A stretch of 43,457 bases of DNA, from positions 1 to 43,457 of the forward strand of contig NZ_JAGPBB010000027.1 of assembly GCF_018063565.1 (NCBI RefSeq). Direction: 5' to 3'. Shown here one piece after another: positions 1-13,745 of the stretch. Source of the stretch: Rhodoferax sp. GTDB lineage: Bacteria; Pseudomonadota; Gammaproteobacteria; Burkholderiales; Burkholderiaceae_C. Position 1 is the stretch's first letter. Each line of letters opens with the position of its first letter. The translations under genes and the position numbers were made by a program. Below the pieces are notes generated by a model that ran no database searches, had not been told where the DNA came from, and saw only the letters and a list, made by a program, of their open reading frames with translations.

Positions 1-95
1 TGTGTGGCGCACTGATGATCGTCTGGCTGCTGTTGGCGTGGCGTATGCCGCCAGTTATGCCGACCAAGCCGCAGACCAGCGGCAAAGCCGTTTAA
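1..95 (+). CDS. 3' end of a membrane protein gene, possibly MFS transporter (partial)
   Basis: The window opens inside a reading frame (third frame) that encodes about 30 residues and stops at TAA 93-95. The readable piece begins with a hydrophobic stretch (ALMIVWLLLAW), which looks like a last membrane helix, followed by a short polar tail rich in Pro, Lys and Thr. In many Burkholderiales a major-facilitator transporter lies directly upstream of ssb, so an MFS permease is the likeliest identity. That is inference from position and hydrophobicity; too little sequence is present to recognise a family. The gap to ssb is only 24 nt. Confidence 0.5.
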   Translation, partial: CGALMIVWLLLAWRMPPVMPTKPQTSGKAV

Positions 96-119
96 ACTGA
101 AACTTTTGAGGGACTCACC

Positions 120-629
120 ATGGCATCAGTGAACAAAGTTATTCTTGTCGGCAATTTGGGGCGAGACCCGGAGGTGCGTACTTTCCCCAGCGGAGACCGC
201 GTGGCCAATGTCACGATTGCCACCACAGACAAATGGCGCGACAAGCAGACCAATGAGATGCGTGAAGCCACGGAGTGGCACCGTATCCAGTTCAATGGCC
301 GCCTGGCTGAGATCGCCGAGCAATACCTGCGCAAGGGATCGCAGATTTACGTCGAAGGCAGTCTGCGCACGCGCAAGTACACGGACAAAGATGGTATCGA
401 GAAATACACCACCGAGATTCGTGCGGATCAAATGCAGATGCTGGGTAGCCGACAAGGCATGGGCGGACCATCCGGTGACGACGACAGTTTCGACAGCCCA
501 CCTGCCAGCAACTACAGCCAGCGCGCGCCTGCTGCCAGACCCAGTCCGGCACCGGCTCGGACCATGGCCCCGCCAGCAACCCGCCCGGCCAGCGGCTTTG
601 ATGACATGGACGATGACATTCCGTTTTAG
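120..629 (+). CDS. ssb: Single-stranded DNA-binding protein
   Basis: This 169-residue protein binds single-stranded DNA in replication, recombination and repair. The N-terminal ~110 residues form the OB fold, starting [20 protein letters not shown], with the conserved ATEWHRI and [14 protein letters not shown] segments. A low-complexity Pro/Ala/Ser/Gln linker follows. The acidic tip DDMDDDIPF is the partner-protein docking tail typical of bacterial SSB. The length is normal for betaproteobacteria. A GAGGGA ribosome-binding site (108-113) sits 6 nt before the ATG and decides the start. A hairpin follows about 10 nt after the stop. The identification is secure. Confidence 0.98.
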   Translation: MASVNKVILVGNLGRDPEVRTFPSGDRVANVTIATTDKWRDKQTNEMREATEWHRIQFNGRLAEIAEQYLRKGSQIYVEGSLRTRKYTDKDGIEKYTTEIRADQMQMLGSRQGMGGPSGDDDSFDSPPASNYSQRAPAARPSPAPARTMAPPATRPASGFDDMDDDIPF

Positions 630-639
630 CGCGAAGTTT

Positions 640-661
640 TGAGAAAACCCACGTTTTCTCA
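640..661 (+). terminator. Hairpin just after ssb (probable terminator or attenuator)
   Basis: TGAGAAAAC (640-648) pairs perfectly with GTTTTCTCA (653-661) around a CCAC loop, 11 nt after the ssb stop. The stem is AT-rich and no T-run follows, so it is a weak candidate for an intrinsic terminator. It separates ssb from the next promoter at 690-719. Confidence 0.45.
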
Positions 662-689
662 GCGGCGATTGCGGGAATTTTGCGTCATT

Positions 690-719
690 TTCACAGCCAA
701 AGCGAGATTCCAATATACT
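690..719 (+). promoter_or_regulatory. Predicted sigma-70 promoter of the RND/SQR cluster
   Basis: A TTCACA -35 box (690-695, 5 of 6 consensus) and a TATACT -10 box (714-719, 5 of 6) are separated by 18 nt. Transcription would begin near 726, giving a leader of roughly 20 nt that carries the AAGGAAG ribosome-binding site of the adaptor gene. This is the best promoter match in this part of the window. Confidence 0.6.
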
Positions 720-746
720 CCCGGCCGTATTTATCAAGGAAGCGTC

Positions 747-1850
747 ATGTCTGACTCGTTATTGGCCGATCTCAAGGACAGCACATCGTCCCGCTGTGCA
801 AGCATCTGCCTGTGGGCCGTCCTGTCGAGCACGGCCACGTTTGCCCAGAGCACAGTTCAGGTGCCGGTGGCGGCCGTGCAAGTGAAATCTGTCGGCACCG
901 GATTTGAAATGGACGGTGTGGTGCAACCCGTTAAACAGGCCACCATCGCGGCGCAGACCGGAGGACGGCTGATTTCGATGCCGGTCAAAACGGGAGACAG
1001 GGTTCGCGCTGGCCAGCTGCTTGCCACCATCGACGACAGTGAGACCCAAACCGGTGTCCAGCGCAGCCAGGCGCAGATCGCCCAGACCCAAGCGGAAATG
1101 CGCAATTCTCAGCTGAATCTGGATCGCACCCGCGACTTGATGCGCCAGGGATTTGTCAGTGCCGCAGCGTTGGACAATGCCGATGCCCAGCTCAAAGGTG
1201 CCACTGCAGCGCGCGACCAGGCCGTTGCCGTCGCCAAGCAGGCCAGTCTCGCGAACGCCTACACCCGCGTCACCGCACCGTTTGATGGCTGGGTCTTGCA
1301 GACCGAGGCCGAGGCCGGTGATTTGGCTATGCCTGGCAAGCCGCTGTTGACGCTTTATGCGCCGTTGCCAATGCGTGCGGTGGTGCAAGTCCCGGTTTCC
1401 CGCTCAGGCCAGGTCGGTGCCAGCAGCTTGATTGAGCTACAGGTTCCCGGTGCTGACGGCGCACAGCAATGGATCCGTCCGACACAGACCAGCAGGATGC
1501 CAAGCGCGGATGCAGTTTCTCAAACCATCGAATGGCGGCTGGATCTACCCGGTTCTACCGCGAGCACCTTGCTGCCTGGCCAGCAGATTCGCGTGCGGTT
1601 TGCCGCTGGATCCACCAAACGCCTGACCATACCCGCCGCTGCGGTTCTGCGGCGTGGTGAACTCACTGCGGTCTATGTGGTTGAAAACAAAGGCTTTGTT
1701 CTCAAGGCAGTGCGCCTGGGAAGTGACCATGGTGCTCAGGGTTATGAGGTGCTGGCCGGCCTCAAGGAGGCCGATTTGGTGGCCCTTGACCCGGTCAGGG
1801 CTGGCTTGAGCGCAGCGCAGGCTGCCCCCGCCAGCGTGGCCCCTCAGTGA
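747..1850 (+). CDS. RND efflux periplasmic adaptor (membrane fusion protein)
   Basis: This is the 367-residue periplasmic adaptor of a tripartite RND pump, linking the inner-membrane permease to an outer-membrane channel. It has a hydrophobic export segment at about residues 17-34. A lipoyl/barrel-sandwich half follows (AAQTGGRLISMPVKTGDRVR), then a Gln/Ala-rich helical hairpin at about 100-165, then the second lipoyl half with the family phrase RVTAPFDGWV, and finally beta-barrel and membrane-proximal domains. The ATG at 747 was chosen because it follows AAGGAAG at good spacing; the frame is open further upstream without support. It ends one base before the permease gene. No outer-membrane factor is encoded nearby. 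The substrate cannot be read from sequence. Confidence 0.9.
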   Translation: MSDSLLADLKDSTSSRCASICLWAVLSSTATFAQSTVQVPVAAVQVKSVGTGFEMDGVVQPVKQATIAAQTGGRLISMPVKTGDRVRAGQLLATIDDSETQTGVQRSQAQIAQTQAEMRNSQLNLDRTRDLMRQGFVSAAALDNADAQLKGATAARDQAVAVAKQASLANAYTRVTAPFDGWVLQTEAEAGDLAMPGKPLLTLYAPLPMRAVVQVPVSRSGQVGASSLIELQVPGADGAQQWIRPTQTSRMPSADAVSQTIEWRLDLPGSTASTLLPGQQIRVRFAAGSTKRLTIPAAAVLRRGELTAVYVVENKGFVLKAVRLGSDHGAQGYEVLAGLKEADLVALDPVRAGLSAAQAAPASVAPQ

Positions 1851-1851
1851 G

Positions 1852-6473
<4,622 letters not shown>

Positions 6474-6500
6474 TCTTCAACCCTATCAGGAGCTATCAAT

Positions 6501-6725
6501 ATGACAGTGCAACGCTACGTTTTTGTCATTGCAGGTTTTTTCATCATGTGCTCCCTGGCCCTCGGGGTCGAGTCGAGTCCGCTGTTTGTCAGCCGATGGG
6601 CGCTTGCCTTTACCGCCTTTGTTGGCTTGAATCTGTTTCAGTATGGCTTCACCGGATTTTGTCCGATGGCCCTGATTCTGAAAAAACTGGGCGTACCAGA
6701 GTCCCGCGGCAATTGTGCGGTTTGA
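6501..6725 (+). CDS. Small DUF2892/YgaP-like inner-membrane protein
   Basis: This 74-residue protein has two membrane segments (about residues 7-24 and 32-50) and the signature [14 protein letters not shown] (52-65) of the DUF2892 (YgaP transmembrane) family. In E. coli YgaP this domain is fused to a rhodanese that carries persulfide sulfur; here it stands alone. Such stand-alone proteins are common next to sulfur-transfer and sulfide-oxidation genes. It keeps three cysteines (C17, C54, C72), and C54 lies in the signature. An AGGAG site lies 6-10 nt before the ATG, 28 nt after sqr. The role is unknown; helping SQR or passing sulfur at the membrane is a guess. Confidence 0.85.
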   Translation: MTVQRYVFVIAGFFIMCSLALGVESSPLFVSRWALAFTAFVGLNLFQYGFTGFCPMALILKKLGVPESRGNCAV

Positions 6726-6767
6726 GCTCGTCTTGTTGGCAACCACGACACTGAAAAGGATCTGCAC

Positions 6768-7058
6768 ATGCCAGCATTGACCAACGAGGCAGATCGTACC
6801 GATGTGCTGAACCGGTTGCGACGGGCCGAGGGACAGATACGCGGTGTCCAGCGCATGATTGAGGAGGGTGAAAGCTGTCTGAAAATCGGCCAGCAGTTTT
6901 CGGCGGTACGCAAGGCACTGGACAGTACTTATGTGCGGATGACCATGTGTTTTATGGAGCAGGAGCTGGGTAACTGCCTGCAAGCGGACGAAGATCAGAA
7001 GGACGGTGTCAAGGTCATGCTCAAGGACATGGAGTCCTTGTTGGCACGCATGACCTGA
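6768..7058 (+). CDS. CsoR/RcnR-family (DUF156) transcriptional repressor with altered sensor site
   Basis: This 96-residue all-helical repressor has the family core LNRLRRAEGQIRGVQRMIEEG (residues 14-34). In copper-sensing CsoR the ligands are Cys36, His61 and Cys65. Here the first cysteine is kept (C37 in GESCLKI), but the positions matching His61 and Cys65 read Phe62 and Glu66. Two other cysteines lie nearby: C61 (in RMTMCFMEQEL) and C70. The protein is therefore unlikely to sense copper in the standard way. A two-cysteine, thiol-based sensor resembling persulfide-sensing CstR would fit the position after sqr, but C37-C61 spacing (24) differs from CstR (29). As last gene of the run it probably controls the promoter at 690-719; this is inferred. 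It is convergent with mnmA (6-nt gap). Confidence 0.88.
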   Translation: MPALTNEADRTDVLNRLRRAEGQIRGVQRMIEEGESCLKIGQQFSAVRKALDSTYVRMTMCFMEQELGNCLQADEDQKDGVKVMLKDMESLLARMT

Positions 7059-7064
7059 GCCGCG

Positions 7065-8195
7065 TCACCAAGCGGTTTGGGGGGTGGCGATCACACCACC
7101 CCCCAAGCAGACATCCCCGTGGTACAGAACGGCCGATTGCCCGGGCGTGACGGCCCATTGAGGATCTTTAAAGCACAGCTCAAAACAATCTGCTGCCTCG
7201 AGCGACATGGTGCAGGCAGCATCTTTTTGCCGATAACGGGTCTTGGCTGCCAGTGCATGTGCCTGATATGGAGCGCCAGACACCCAAGCGACGTCCTGCG
7301 CCAGCAATCTGGACGACTGTAGCCACGGATGGGCATGGCCCTGTACGACCCACAAGGTGTTTTCTGCAAGGTCTTTTCGGGCCACAAACCAGGGCAAATG
7401 AGCACCGCCGCCGCGCTGCGCACCTTTGGATTTGAGTCCACCGATACCAAGCCCCTGGCGTTGACCCAGCGTGTAAAAACTCATTCCCATATGTTGGCCG
7501 ATGACTTGCCCCTTGTCGTTCTTGATGGGACCCGGCTCAGTGCGGATGTAGCGATTCAAGAACTCACGAAAGGGCCGCTCGCCGATGAAACAAATGCCTG
7601 TGGAATCACGTTTTCCGGCATTGGGCAAGCCGGCTTCGGTGGCGAGGCGACGCACCTCGCTTTTCGGCAACTCACCCACGGGAAACATGGTTTTTGCCAG
7701 TTGAGCCTGGGTAAGCCGGTGCAGAAAATAACTTTGATCCTTGCTGGCGTCAGCGCCTTTGAGCAACTCATGGCGTTGGGTCTGCAGATTGAGCCGCGTG
7801 CGGGCATAGTGTCCTGTCGCAATCCTTTCCGCGCCCAAACGCAAGGCATGATCCATAAATGCCTTGAACTTGATCTCCGAGTTGCAAAGAACATCCGGAT
7901 TGGGTGTCCGGCCTGCACGGTACTCCTGCAAGAAAACAGAAAAGACTCGGTCCTTGTAGTCGGTCGCAAAGTTGACGTGTTCGATCTCGATGCCAATCAC
8001 ATCGGCCACCGAGGCCGCGTCCACAAAGTCGGCATTGGACGAGCAATACCCATTGTCGTCATCGTCCTCCCAGTTTTTCATGAAAACACCGACCACCTCA
8101 TGCCCTTGTTGCTTGAGGAGAAGCGCCGTCACCGCAGAATCGACCCCTCCGCTCATGCCAACCACAACCCGGTGATGTTTCAACGATGGGTTCAT
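7065..8195 (-). CDS. mnmA: tRNA-specific 2-thiouridylase MnmA
   Basis: This 376-residue cytoplasmic enzyme thiolates U34 of Lys, Glu and Gln tRNAs, taking sulfur from the relay that starts at IscS. The ATP-pyrophosphatase P-loop reads GMSGGVDS (residues 13-20). The two catalytic cysteines are C104 ([12 protein letters not shown]) and C202 ([10 protein letters not shown]), close to E. coli C102 and C199. The length matches the family. I place the start at ATG 8195-8193, not at an upstream codon, because it forms an ATGA overlap with the stop of the preceding Nudix gene, implying translational coupling. The same gene pair (nudJ-mnmA) occurs in E. coli. Confidence 0.96.
   Translation of the reverse strand: MNPSLKHHRVVVGMSGGVDSAVTALLLKQQGHEVVGVFMKNWEDDDDNGYCSSNADFVDAASVADVIGIEIEHVNFATDYKDRVFSVFLQEYRAGRTPNPDVLCNSEIKFKAFMDHALRLGAERIATGHYARTRLNLQTQRHELLKGADASKDQSYFLHRLTQAQLAKTMFPVGELPKSEVRRLATEAGLPNAGKRDSTGICFIGERPFREFLNRYIRTEPGPIKNDKGQVIGQHMGMSFYTLGQRQGLGIGGLKSKGAQRGGGAHLPWFVARKDLAENTLWVVQGHAHPWLQSSRLLAQDVAWVSGAPYQAHALAAKTRYRQKDAACTMSLEAADCFELCFKDPQWAVTPGQSAVLYHGDVCLGGGVIATPQTAW
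7077..7106. terminator. Perfect 11-bp inverted repeat at the csoR/mnmA convergence
   Basis: TTGGGGGGTGG (7077-7087) and CCACCCCCCAA (7096-7106) pair perfectly around an 8-nt loop. The element lies inside the last codons of mnmA (minus strand) and about 20 nt past the csoR stop. It would form a very stable hairpin in either transcript. No T-run follows on either strand, so a terminator or mRNA-end-protection role is possible but unproven. Confidence 0.4.
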
Positions 8196-8707
8196 GCTGC
8201 ACCAGTCCCCGGCCAAACACTGCCCACGACCGAAAGGTCGGTATGGAGCAGGCTCAAACCAAAGCGCTGACCCGCCAGATAGTCTTCCACACAGCGCAGT
8301 ACCATCGGGCTGCGGTGCAGAGTCTGGGTACAGCGAACCTCATCGGCGGTGAGCCACAAGGTCCGAACGATGCCGGGGTCGAGCACGCGATCTGGCTGCA
8401 AATCACCCAACTGGCCACAAAATGCGAAGCGCAGATAGGTCACACTTGGTGTCGCCCTATGGTCACGCTCCGGCCGTTCGACCCGTGACAGGTACACGCC
8501 AACCAGCGACTGCGGCGCAAAGGCGTACAAGGTCTCCTCCAGCGTCTCGCGGACACAGGCGGCGATCAGGCTTTCTCCCTCATCGAGGTGACCGGCCGGG
8601 TTGTTGAGCCGCAATCCATCGGGTGTGTGCTCCTCCACCAGCAAAAATCTTCCGTCGCGCTCAATGATTGCCGCCACAGTGGCGTTTGGTTTCCATCGGT
8701 TCGTCAT
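8192..8707 (-). CDS. nudJ: Nudix hydrolase, NudJ-like
   Basis: This 171-residue hydrolase of nucleoside di/triphosphate-type substrates has an exact Nudix box, G39-x5-E45-x7-R53-E54-x2-E57-E58 (in [20 protein letters not shown]). NudJ enzymes hydrolyse thiamin-pyrimidine pyrophosphate and nucleoside triphosphates; assignment to NudJ rests on its coupling to mnmA, as in E. coli, and on overall size. The frame is also open from a TTG at 8713, but the ATG at 8707 gives the usual N-terminus [13 protein letters not shown]. No strong ribosome-binding site is visible. The stop overlaps the mnmA start (ATGA). Confidence 0.85.
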   Translation of the reverse strand: MTNRWKPNATVAAIIERDGRFLLVEEHTPDGLRLNNPAGHLDEGESLIAACVRETLEETLYAFAPQSLVGVYLSRVERPERDHRATPSVTYLRFAFCGQLGDLQPDRVLDPGIVRTLWLTADEVRCTQTLHRSPMVLRCVEDYLAGQRFGLSLLHTDLSVVGSVWPGTGAA

Positions 8708-8743
8708 GCCCAATTATCCGAAACATTGCGAACTTGAGTGCTG

Positions 8744-8774
8744 TTGATTTTAGTCAAGAGTCAATCGGTATAAA
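8744..8774 (+). promoter_or_regulatory. Possible promoter of pntAB
   Basis: TTGATT (8744-8749) and TATAAA (8769-8774) lie upstream of pntA with a 19-nt spacer, longer than the optimum 17. Transcription would begin near 8781, about 60 nt before the pntA ATG. The divergent nudJ-mnmA unit begins just upstream. The spacer length makes this tentative. Confidence 0.4.
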
Positions 8775-8839
8775 GGCAAAGAAACTGATGTAAGCTCAAC
8801 AGGTTGTCTGATTTCCAATAAAAGCGAGGAGTCGCCCCC

Positions 8840-10486
8840 ATGCAAGCCAGTGCCGCCACTGATGGTTCGTCAGGTCAAGCCGTCGTTGCTCTCCCCCCGG
8901 TTACGCCCAAAGTTGCACAGCGAATAGGTGTACCGCGAGAAGTTTTCCCCAATGAAAAGCGCGTCGCCACGGTACCCGAGGTGGTTGAAAAGCTGATCAA
9001 ACTTGGCTTCGCCGTGTCAGTGGAGTCCGGCGCAGGCGATGCGGCCAATTTTTCCGACGACACCTACCGTGCAGCCGGCGCACAAATTGTTGAGGGTGCC
9101 GCCGCCTTGTGGGCCGCGTCAGACATCGTTTTCAAAGTGAGTGTGCCAACCCCTGCAGAGATTGACCTGATGCGCGAAGGCGGCATCCTGATTGGTTTCA
9201 TCTGGCCGGCGCAAAACCCCGAGTTGATGCAGCAATTGGCCGCCAAGAAGGCGACCGTGCTGGCCATCGACTCCTTGCCACGCATGCTCAGTCGAGCCCA
9301 AAAGATGGATGCCCTGACCTCGCAAGCCGGCGTGGCCGGCTACCGTGCTGTCGTCGAGGCTGCCAACGCTTTTGGTCGATTTTTTGCCGGGCAGATCACG
9401 GCCGCTGGCAAGGTTCAGCCTGCCAAGGTCTTTATTGCTGGCGCTGGTGTAGCCGGATTGGCAGCCATCGGTACCGCCGTTGGTTTGGGCGCGATCGTCC
9501 GTGCCAATGACACGCGGGCCGAGGTGGCCGACCAGGTGATCTCCATGGGCGGTGAGTTTGTCAAAGTCGATTTTGAGGAAGAAGGCGGCGGCGGCGGCGG
9601 TTATGCCAAGGTGATGAGCGAGGGCTTCCAGCAGGCCCAGCGCGACATGTACGCCAAGCAGGCCCGAGAGGTGGACATCATCATCACCACAGCGTTGATT
9701 CCTGGCAAACCGGCACCCAAGCTGATCACCGCTGAGATGGTCAAGAGCATGAAGCCCGGCAGCGTCATCGTTGACATGGCCGCCGAGCGGGGTGGCAACT
9801 GCGAACTGACCGTGCCAGGTGAAGCCGTCGTGCGGCACGGTGTGACCATCGTCGGGTACACCGACCTGGCCTCACGCCTGGCCAAGCAATCATCAACGCT
9901 GTATGCCACCAATCTGTTTCGCCTCTCGGAAGAGCTGTGCAAGGCCAAGGACGGGGTCGCCAATGTCAACATGGACGACGACGCCATCCGTGGCCTCACC
10001 GTCATCAAGGAAGGTACCGTAACCTGGCCACCTCCTGCGCCCAAACTGCCGGCGGCGGCCACTGCGCCAGCCAAATCGGCGGCGGCACCTGCCAAGAAGG
10101 GTGGCCATGGCCATGGTGCGGCCAGCGAACCCATGTCAGGCAATAAGCTGGCCATCATGTTCGGCGTCGCGGCAGCCCTCTTCTGGTTTGTCGGAGCCAA
10201 CGCGCCCGGGGCGTTCCTGGCTCACTTCACGGTGTTCGTGCTGGCCTGCTTTGTCGGCTACATGGTGGTCTGGAACGTGACACCCGCACTGCACACACCG
10301 CTGATGAGTGTGACCAACGCGATCTCGAGCATCATCGCCATTGGTGCACTGGTGCAGATCGCGCCTCCGGCAGGCACCACCGACTGGATTCGCTGGCTCG
10401 CTGTGGCTGGTATTGTGCTGACCACCATCAATATGTTTGGCGGCTTTGCGGTCACGCAACGCATGCTGGCCATGTTCCGTAAATAA
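8840..10486 (+). CDS. pntA: NAD(P) transhydrogenase alpha subunit (full-length, E. coli type)
   Basis: This 548-residue subunit works with PntB to drive hydride transfer from NADH to NADP+ using the proton gradient. It carries the NAD-binding domain I ([20 protein letters not shown] near residues 30-49; the nucleotide segment [14 protein letters not shown]) and, in the same chain, the C-terminal membrane part with about four helices (from ~435 on). In many alphaproteobacteria these are two genes; here they are fused as in E. coli PntA (510 residues). The extra length lies in a ~25-residue N-terminal extension and a Pro/Ala/Lys/Gly/His-rich hinge at about 395-432. A run of six glycines ([13 protein letters not shown]) sits in domain I. 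GAGGA precedes the ATG by 9 nt. Confidence 0.96.
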   Translation: MQASAATDGSSGQAVVALPPVTPKVAQRIGVPREVFPNEKRVATVPEVVEKLIKLGFAVSVESGAGDAANFSDDTYRAAGAQIVEGAAALWAASDIVFKVSVPTPAEIDLMREGGILIGFIWPAQNPELMQQLAAKKATVLAIDSLPRMLSRAQKMDALTSQAGVAGYRAVVEAANAFGRFFAGQITAAGKVQPAKVFIAGAGVAGLAAIGTAVGLGAIVRANDTRAEVADQVISMGGEFVKVDFEEEGGGGGGYAKVMSEGFQQAQRDMYAKQAREVDIIITTALIPGKPAPKLITAEMVKSMKPGSVIVDMAAERGGNCELTVPGEAVVRHGVTIVGYTDLASRLAKQSSTLYATNLFRLSEELCKAKDGVANVNMDDDAIRGLTVIKEGTVTWPPPAPKLPAAATAPAKSAAAPAKKGGHGHGAASEPMSGNKLAIMFGVAAALFWFVGANAPGAFLAHFTVFVLACFVGYMVVWNVTPALHTPLMSVTNAISSIIAIGALVQIAPPAGTTDWIRWLAVAGIVLTTINMFGGFAVTQRMLAMFRK

Positions 10487-10497
10487 AGGAGACCCTC

Positions 10498-11910
10498 ATG
10501 AGCGAAAGTCTGGCGACCGTCTCCTACATTGGAGCGACGATTCTTTTTGTGTTGAGTCTGGGTGGTCTTTCCAACCCGGAGACATCGCGGCGGGGCAACC
10601 TGTACGGGATGATCGGCATGACCATTGCCGTACTGGCCACGGTGTTTGGTCCGCGCGTTTCTGCGGCTGGCATCCCCTGGATCATTGGTGCCATGGTGGT
10701 GGGGGGTGCCATTGGTATCTACGCAGCGCGTACCGTACAGATGACGCAGATGCCCGAACTGGTGGCCTTGATGCACAGCCTGGTTGGTATGGCTGCCGCG
10801 CTGGTGGGCTTTGCCAGCTATTTCGACCCGACATCGAATCTGCAAGGTGCCGAGAAATCCATTCATGAAATCGAAATCTACGTCGGCATCCTGATCGGTG
10901 TGGTGACCTTCACCGGCTCACTGATCGCCTTTGGCAAGCTCAACGGCAAAATTGGTGGCGCGCCGCTGACACTGCCCGGGCGCCACTGGATGAATCTGGT
11001 CGGGCTTTTGGTGGTGATCTACTTTGGCGGTGTTTTCATCAACTCCCACAGCATTGCCGACGGCATCACCCCGCTGATTGTCATGACCGTCATTGCCGGT
11101 CTGTTTGGCATTCACATGGTGATGGCCATTGGCGGCGCTGATATGCCGGTGGTGGTGTCGATGCTCAACAGCTACTCCGGCTGGGCGGCAGCGGCCACTG
11201 GTTTCATGCTGTCCAACGACTTGCTGATTGTGGTCGGTGCCCTGGTCGGCTCCAGCGGTGCCATTCTCTCGTACATCATGTGCAAAGCCATGAACCGCAG
11301 TTTCATTAGCGTGATTGCGGGCGGCTTTGGTACGGCGGGCGGAACCTCGGCACCCAAAGGTGACGCCGCGCAACCGGCCGGCGAGGTGACGCCAATCTCC
11401 AGCACCGAAACGGCTGAATTGCTGCGTGACGCCAAGAGCGTGATCATTGTTCCCGGTTACGGCATGGCGGTGGCACAGGCCCAGCACACGGTGTACGAGA
11501 TCACCAAGTTGCTGCGCGAGAAAGGCGTGAATATCCGTTTTGGCATCCACCCCGTGGCCGGGCGCATGCCAGGCCATATGAATGTGTTGCTGGCCGAGGC
11601 CAAGGTGCCCTATGACATCGTGCTGGAAATGGATGAATTGAACGACGATTTCCCGCAAACCGACGTTGCCATGGTGATTGGTGCCAACGACATCGTCAAC
11701 CCAGGCGCACAAGACGACCCGAGCAGCCCGATTGCCGGTATGCCAGTCCTTGAGGTCTGGAAAGCCAAGACATCCATCGTCATGAAACGCAGCATGGCCA
11801 GTGGCTACGCCGGTGTGGACAACCCCTTGTTCTACAAGGACAACAATCGCATGTTGTTTGGCGATGCGAAAAAGATGCTCGATGAGGTCCTGAGTTCTCT
11901 CAAAGCCTGA
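10498..11910 (+). CDS. pntB: NAD(P) transhydrogenase beta subunit
   Basis: This 470-residue partner of PntA sits in the inner membrane. The N-terminal two thirds contain about eight or nine hydrophobic helices. The C-terminal domain III binds NADP(H): the fingerprint [11 protein letters not shown] is followed by [19 protein letters not shown] and the late motif [10 protein letters not shown]. Length is close to the E. coli subunit (462). AAAGGAGA precedes the ATG at good spacing and the gap to pntA is only 11 nt, so the two are one operon. The transcript probably ends at the inverted repeat 11941-11978. The enzyme would supply NADPH for biosynthesis. Confidence 0.97.
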   Translation: MSESLATVSYIGATILFVLSLGGLSNPETSRRGNLYGMIGMTIAVLATVFGPRVSAAGIPWIIGAMVVGGAIGIYAARTVQMTQMPELVALMHSLVGMAAALVGFASYFDPTSNLQGAEKSIHEIEIYVGILIGVVTFTGSLIAFGKLNGKIGGAPLTLPGRHWMNLVGLLVVIYFGGVFINSHSIADGITPLIVMTVIAGLFGIHMVMAIGGADMPVVVSMLNSYSGWAAAATGFMLSNDLLIVVGALVGSSGAILSYIMCKAMNRSFISVIAGGFGTAGGTSAPKGDAAQPAGEVTPISSTETAELLRDAKSVIIVPGYGMAVAQAQHTVYEITKLLREKGVNIRFGIHPVAGRMPGHMNVLLAEAKVPYDIVLEMDELNDDFPQTDVAMVIGANDIVNPGAQDDPSSPIAGMPVLEVWKAKTSIVMKRSMASGYAGVDNPLFYKDNNRMLFGDAKKMLDEVLSSLKA

Positions 11911-11940
11911 CGCCAGCGATCATCGCTTTGGCATGACGAA

Positions 11941-11978
11941 GGGCCGTCCAGCGAGGGTAAACCCTCGCTGGACGGCCC
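11941..11978 (+). terminator. Perfect 18-bp inverted repeat after pntAB
   Basis: Bases 11941-11958 are exactly complementary to 11961-11978, beginning GGGCCGTCCAGC and ending GCTGGACGGCCC. This is the longest perfect hairpin noticed in the window, 30 nt after the pntB stop. The following bases (TCTCTAATT) are only mildly T-rich. It is symmetrical, so it could end transcription from either side, though the gene downstream (fadD) reads the same way. Most likely a terminator. Confidence 0.65.
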
Positions 11979-12060
11979 TCTCTAATTAGGGAAAACATAG
12001 CTTACAAAAACTGACTGACGGGTGAGAATGGGCGTTTTGCCCCCTAATTGGAGACCTGTT

Positions 12061-13734
12061 ATGAACGATCGCATCTGGCTGAAAACCTATCCCCCAGGCG
12101 TTCCCGCCGATATCGATGTCAATCGCTATGGATCAGTGGTTGAGATGATGGAAGAAAGCTTTCAGAAGTTTGCCAACCGAAGCGCTTTCAGTTTCATGGG
12201 CAAAGAGCTGAGTTACAAGCAGATTGATGAGCTCAGCCAGACCTTTGGTGCCTACTTGCAAGGCCTGGGACTGGCCAGGGGTGACCGGGTCGCGGTGATG
12301 ATGCCCAACGTGATGCAATACCCCATCGCCGTGGCGGGCATCATGCGCGCCGGTTACACGCTGGTCAATGTGAATCCGCTCTACACCGCGCGGGAGTTGG
12401 AGCATCAACTCAAGGACTCTGGTGCCAAGGCCATCGTCATTCTGGAGAACTTTGCCGCCACGCTTGAGAAATGCCTGGCAGCAACTCCGGTCAAACACGT
12501 GGTGCTATGTGCCATGGGTGACCAACTTGGTTTGCTCAAGGGTGCACTGGTGAATTATGTGGTGCGCAATGTCAAGAAAATGGTGCCGGAGTTCAGTTTG
12601 CCCCAAGCCGTGCGATTTAACGCGGCCATTGCCAAAGGCAGCAGCGCGAGTTTCAAGAAGGCGGCAGCCAAGGCAGATGACGTGGCGGTGTTGCAGTACA
12701 CCGGCGGTACCACCGGCGTGTCCAAAGGTGCAGTTTTGCTGCACAGCAATCTGGTCGCCAACCTGCTTCAGGCAGACGCCTGTTTTCAGCCAGCGCTGAA
12801 AAAGATCCCGCCGGATGTGCAGATGAATGAGGTCTGCGCCCTGCCGCTGTATCATATTTTTGCCTTCACGGTCGGCATGATGCTGTCCATGCGACTAGGC
12901 GGCAAACTGATTTTGATCCCCAATCCGCGGGACTTGCCAGCGGTGCTGACCGAACTGGCCAAACACAAAGTTCATGTTTTCCCGGCTGTCAACACCCTCT
13001 TCAACGGGCTGGCCAATCACCCGGATTTCGGCAAAGTTGACTGGAGCCATCTGCTGGTGTCTGCCGGCGGCGGCACTGCCGTGCAAAGTGCTGTTGCCAA
13101 GCTCTGGTTCGAGAAGACCGGATGCGCCATTTGCGAAGGTTATGGTCTGAGCGAAACTTCACCGATTGCCACCAGCAATCCTGTCACCATCACCGAGTAC
13201 TCGGGCTCAATTGGTGTGCCGGTTCCAAGCACCTGGCTGAAGCTGCTTGATGACGATGGCAATGAGGTGGCACCGGGTCAATCGGGCGAGATTGCCATCA
13301 AAGGACCACAGGTGATGGCCGGCTACTGGCAGCGTCCGGACGAAACAGCCAAGGTCATGACCCCGGATGGGTATTTCAAGTCGGGGGATATTGGCGTGAT
13401 GGATGAAAACGGCTACTTCAGGATTGTCGATCGCAAAAAGGACATGATCCTGGTCAGTGGTTTTAACGTTTTCCCAACTGAGCTGGAAGACGTCGTGTCC
13501 CAGATGGACGGCATCTTGGAGTGCGCCTGCGTGGGGGTGCCGGATGCAAAATCGGGCGAGGCCGTCAAACTGGTCATTGTGCGCAAGAACCCTGACATCA
13601 GCGAGGAGCAGGTGCGCGCTTACTGCAAGGAGAACCTCACCGGCTACAAGCAGCCCAAGCTGATCGAGTTCCGCAATGATCTGCCGAAGACGCCGGTTGG
13701 AAAAATCCTGCGGCGCGAGCTGCGCGACAAATAG
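12061..13734 (+). CDS. fadD: Long-chain acyl-CoA synthetase (FadD-type)
   Basis: This 557-residue AMP-forming ligase activates fatty acids to acyl-CoA for beta-oxidation or lipid synthesis. Adenylation motifs are clear: YTGGTTGVSKGA starting at residue 213, CEGYGLSETSP, and the hinge YFKSGDIGVMDENGYFRIVD leading into RKKDMILVSGFNVFP. The catalytic C-terminal lysine region reads TPVGKILRREL. Length matches E. coli FadD (561). The ATG at 12061 follows TTGGAGA and yields the normal N-terminus; an upstream open stretch (from 12022) has no support. It follows the pntAB hairpin. Other medium/long-chain AMP-ligases share these motifs, so chain-length preference is not certain. Confidence 0.93.
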   Translation: MNDRIWLKTYPPGVPADIDVNRYGSVVEMMEESFQKFANRSAFSFMGKELSYKQIDELSQTFGAYLQGLGLARGDRVAVMMPNVMQYPIAVAGIMRAGYTLVNVNPLYTARELEHQLKDSGAKAIVILENFAATLEKCLAATPVKHVVLCAMGDQLGLLKGALVNYVVRNVKKMVPEFSLPQAVRFNAAIAKGSSASFKKAAAKADDVAVLQYTGGTTGVSKGAVLLHSNLVANLLQADACFQPALKKIPPDVQMNEVCALPLYHIFAFTVGMMLSMRLGGKLILIPNPRDLPAVLTELAKHKVHVFPAVNTLFNGLANHPDFGKVDWSHLLVSAGGGTAVQSAVAKLWFEKTGCAICEGYGLSETSPIATSNPVTITEYSGSIGVPVPSTWLKLLDDDGNEVAPGQSGEIAIKGPQVMAGYWQRPDETAKVMTPDGYFKSGDIGVMDENGYFRIVDRKKDMILVSGFNVFPTELEDVVSQMDGILECACVGVPDAKSGEAVKLVIVRKNPDISEEQVRAYCKENLTGYKQPKLIEFRNDLPKTPVGKILRRELRDK

Positions 13735-13745
13735 AAAGACAGCCT

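Noticed and set aside
6491-6500. AGCTATCAAT before the DUF2892 gene, identical to ten bases of the repeat copy at 34793
   Set aside because: No further similarity on either side, and the right-end motif is missing; a ten-base match can be chance.
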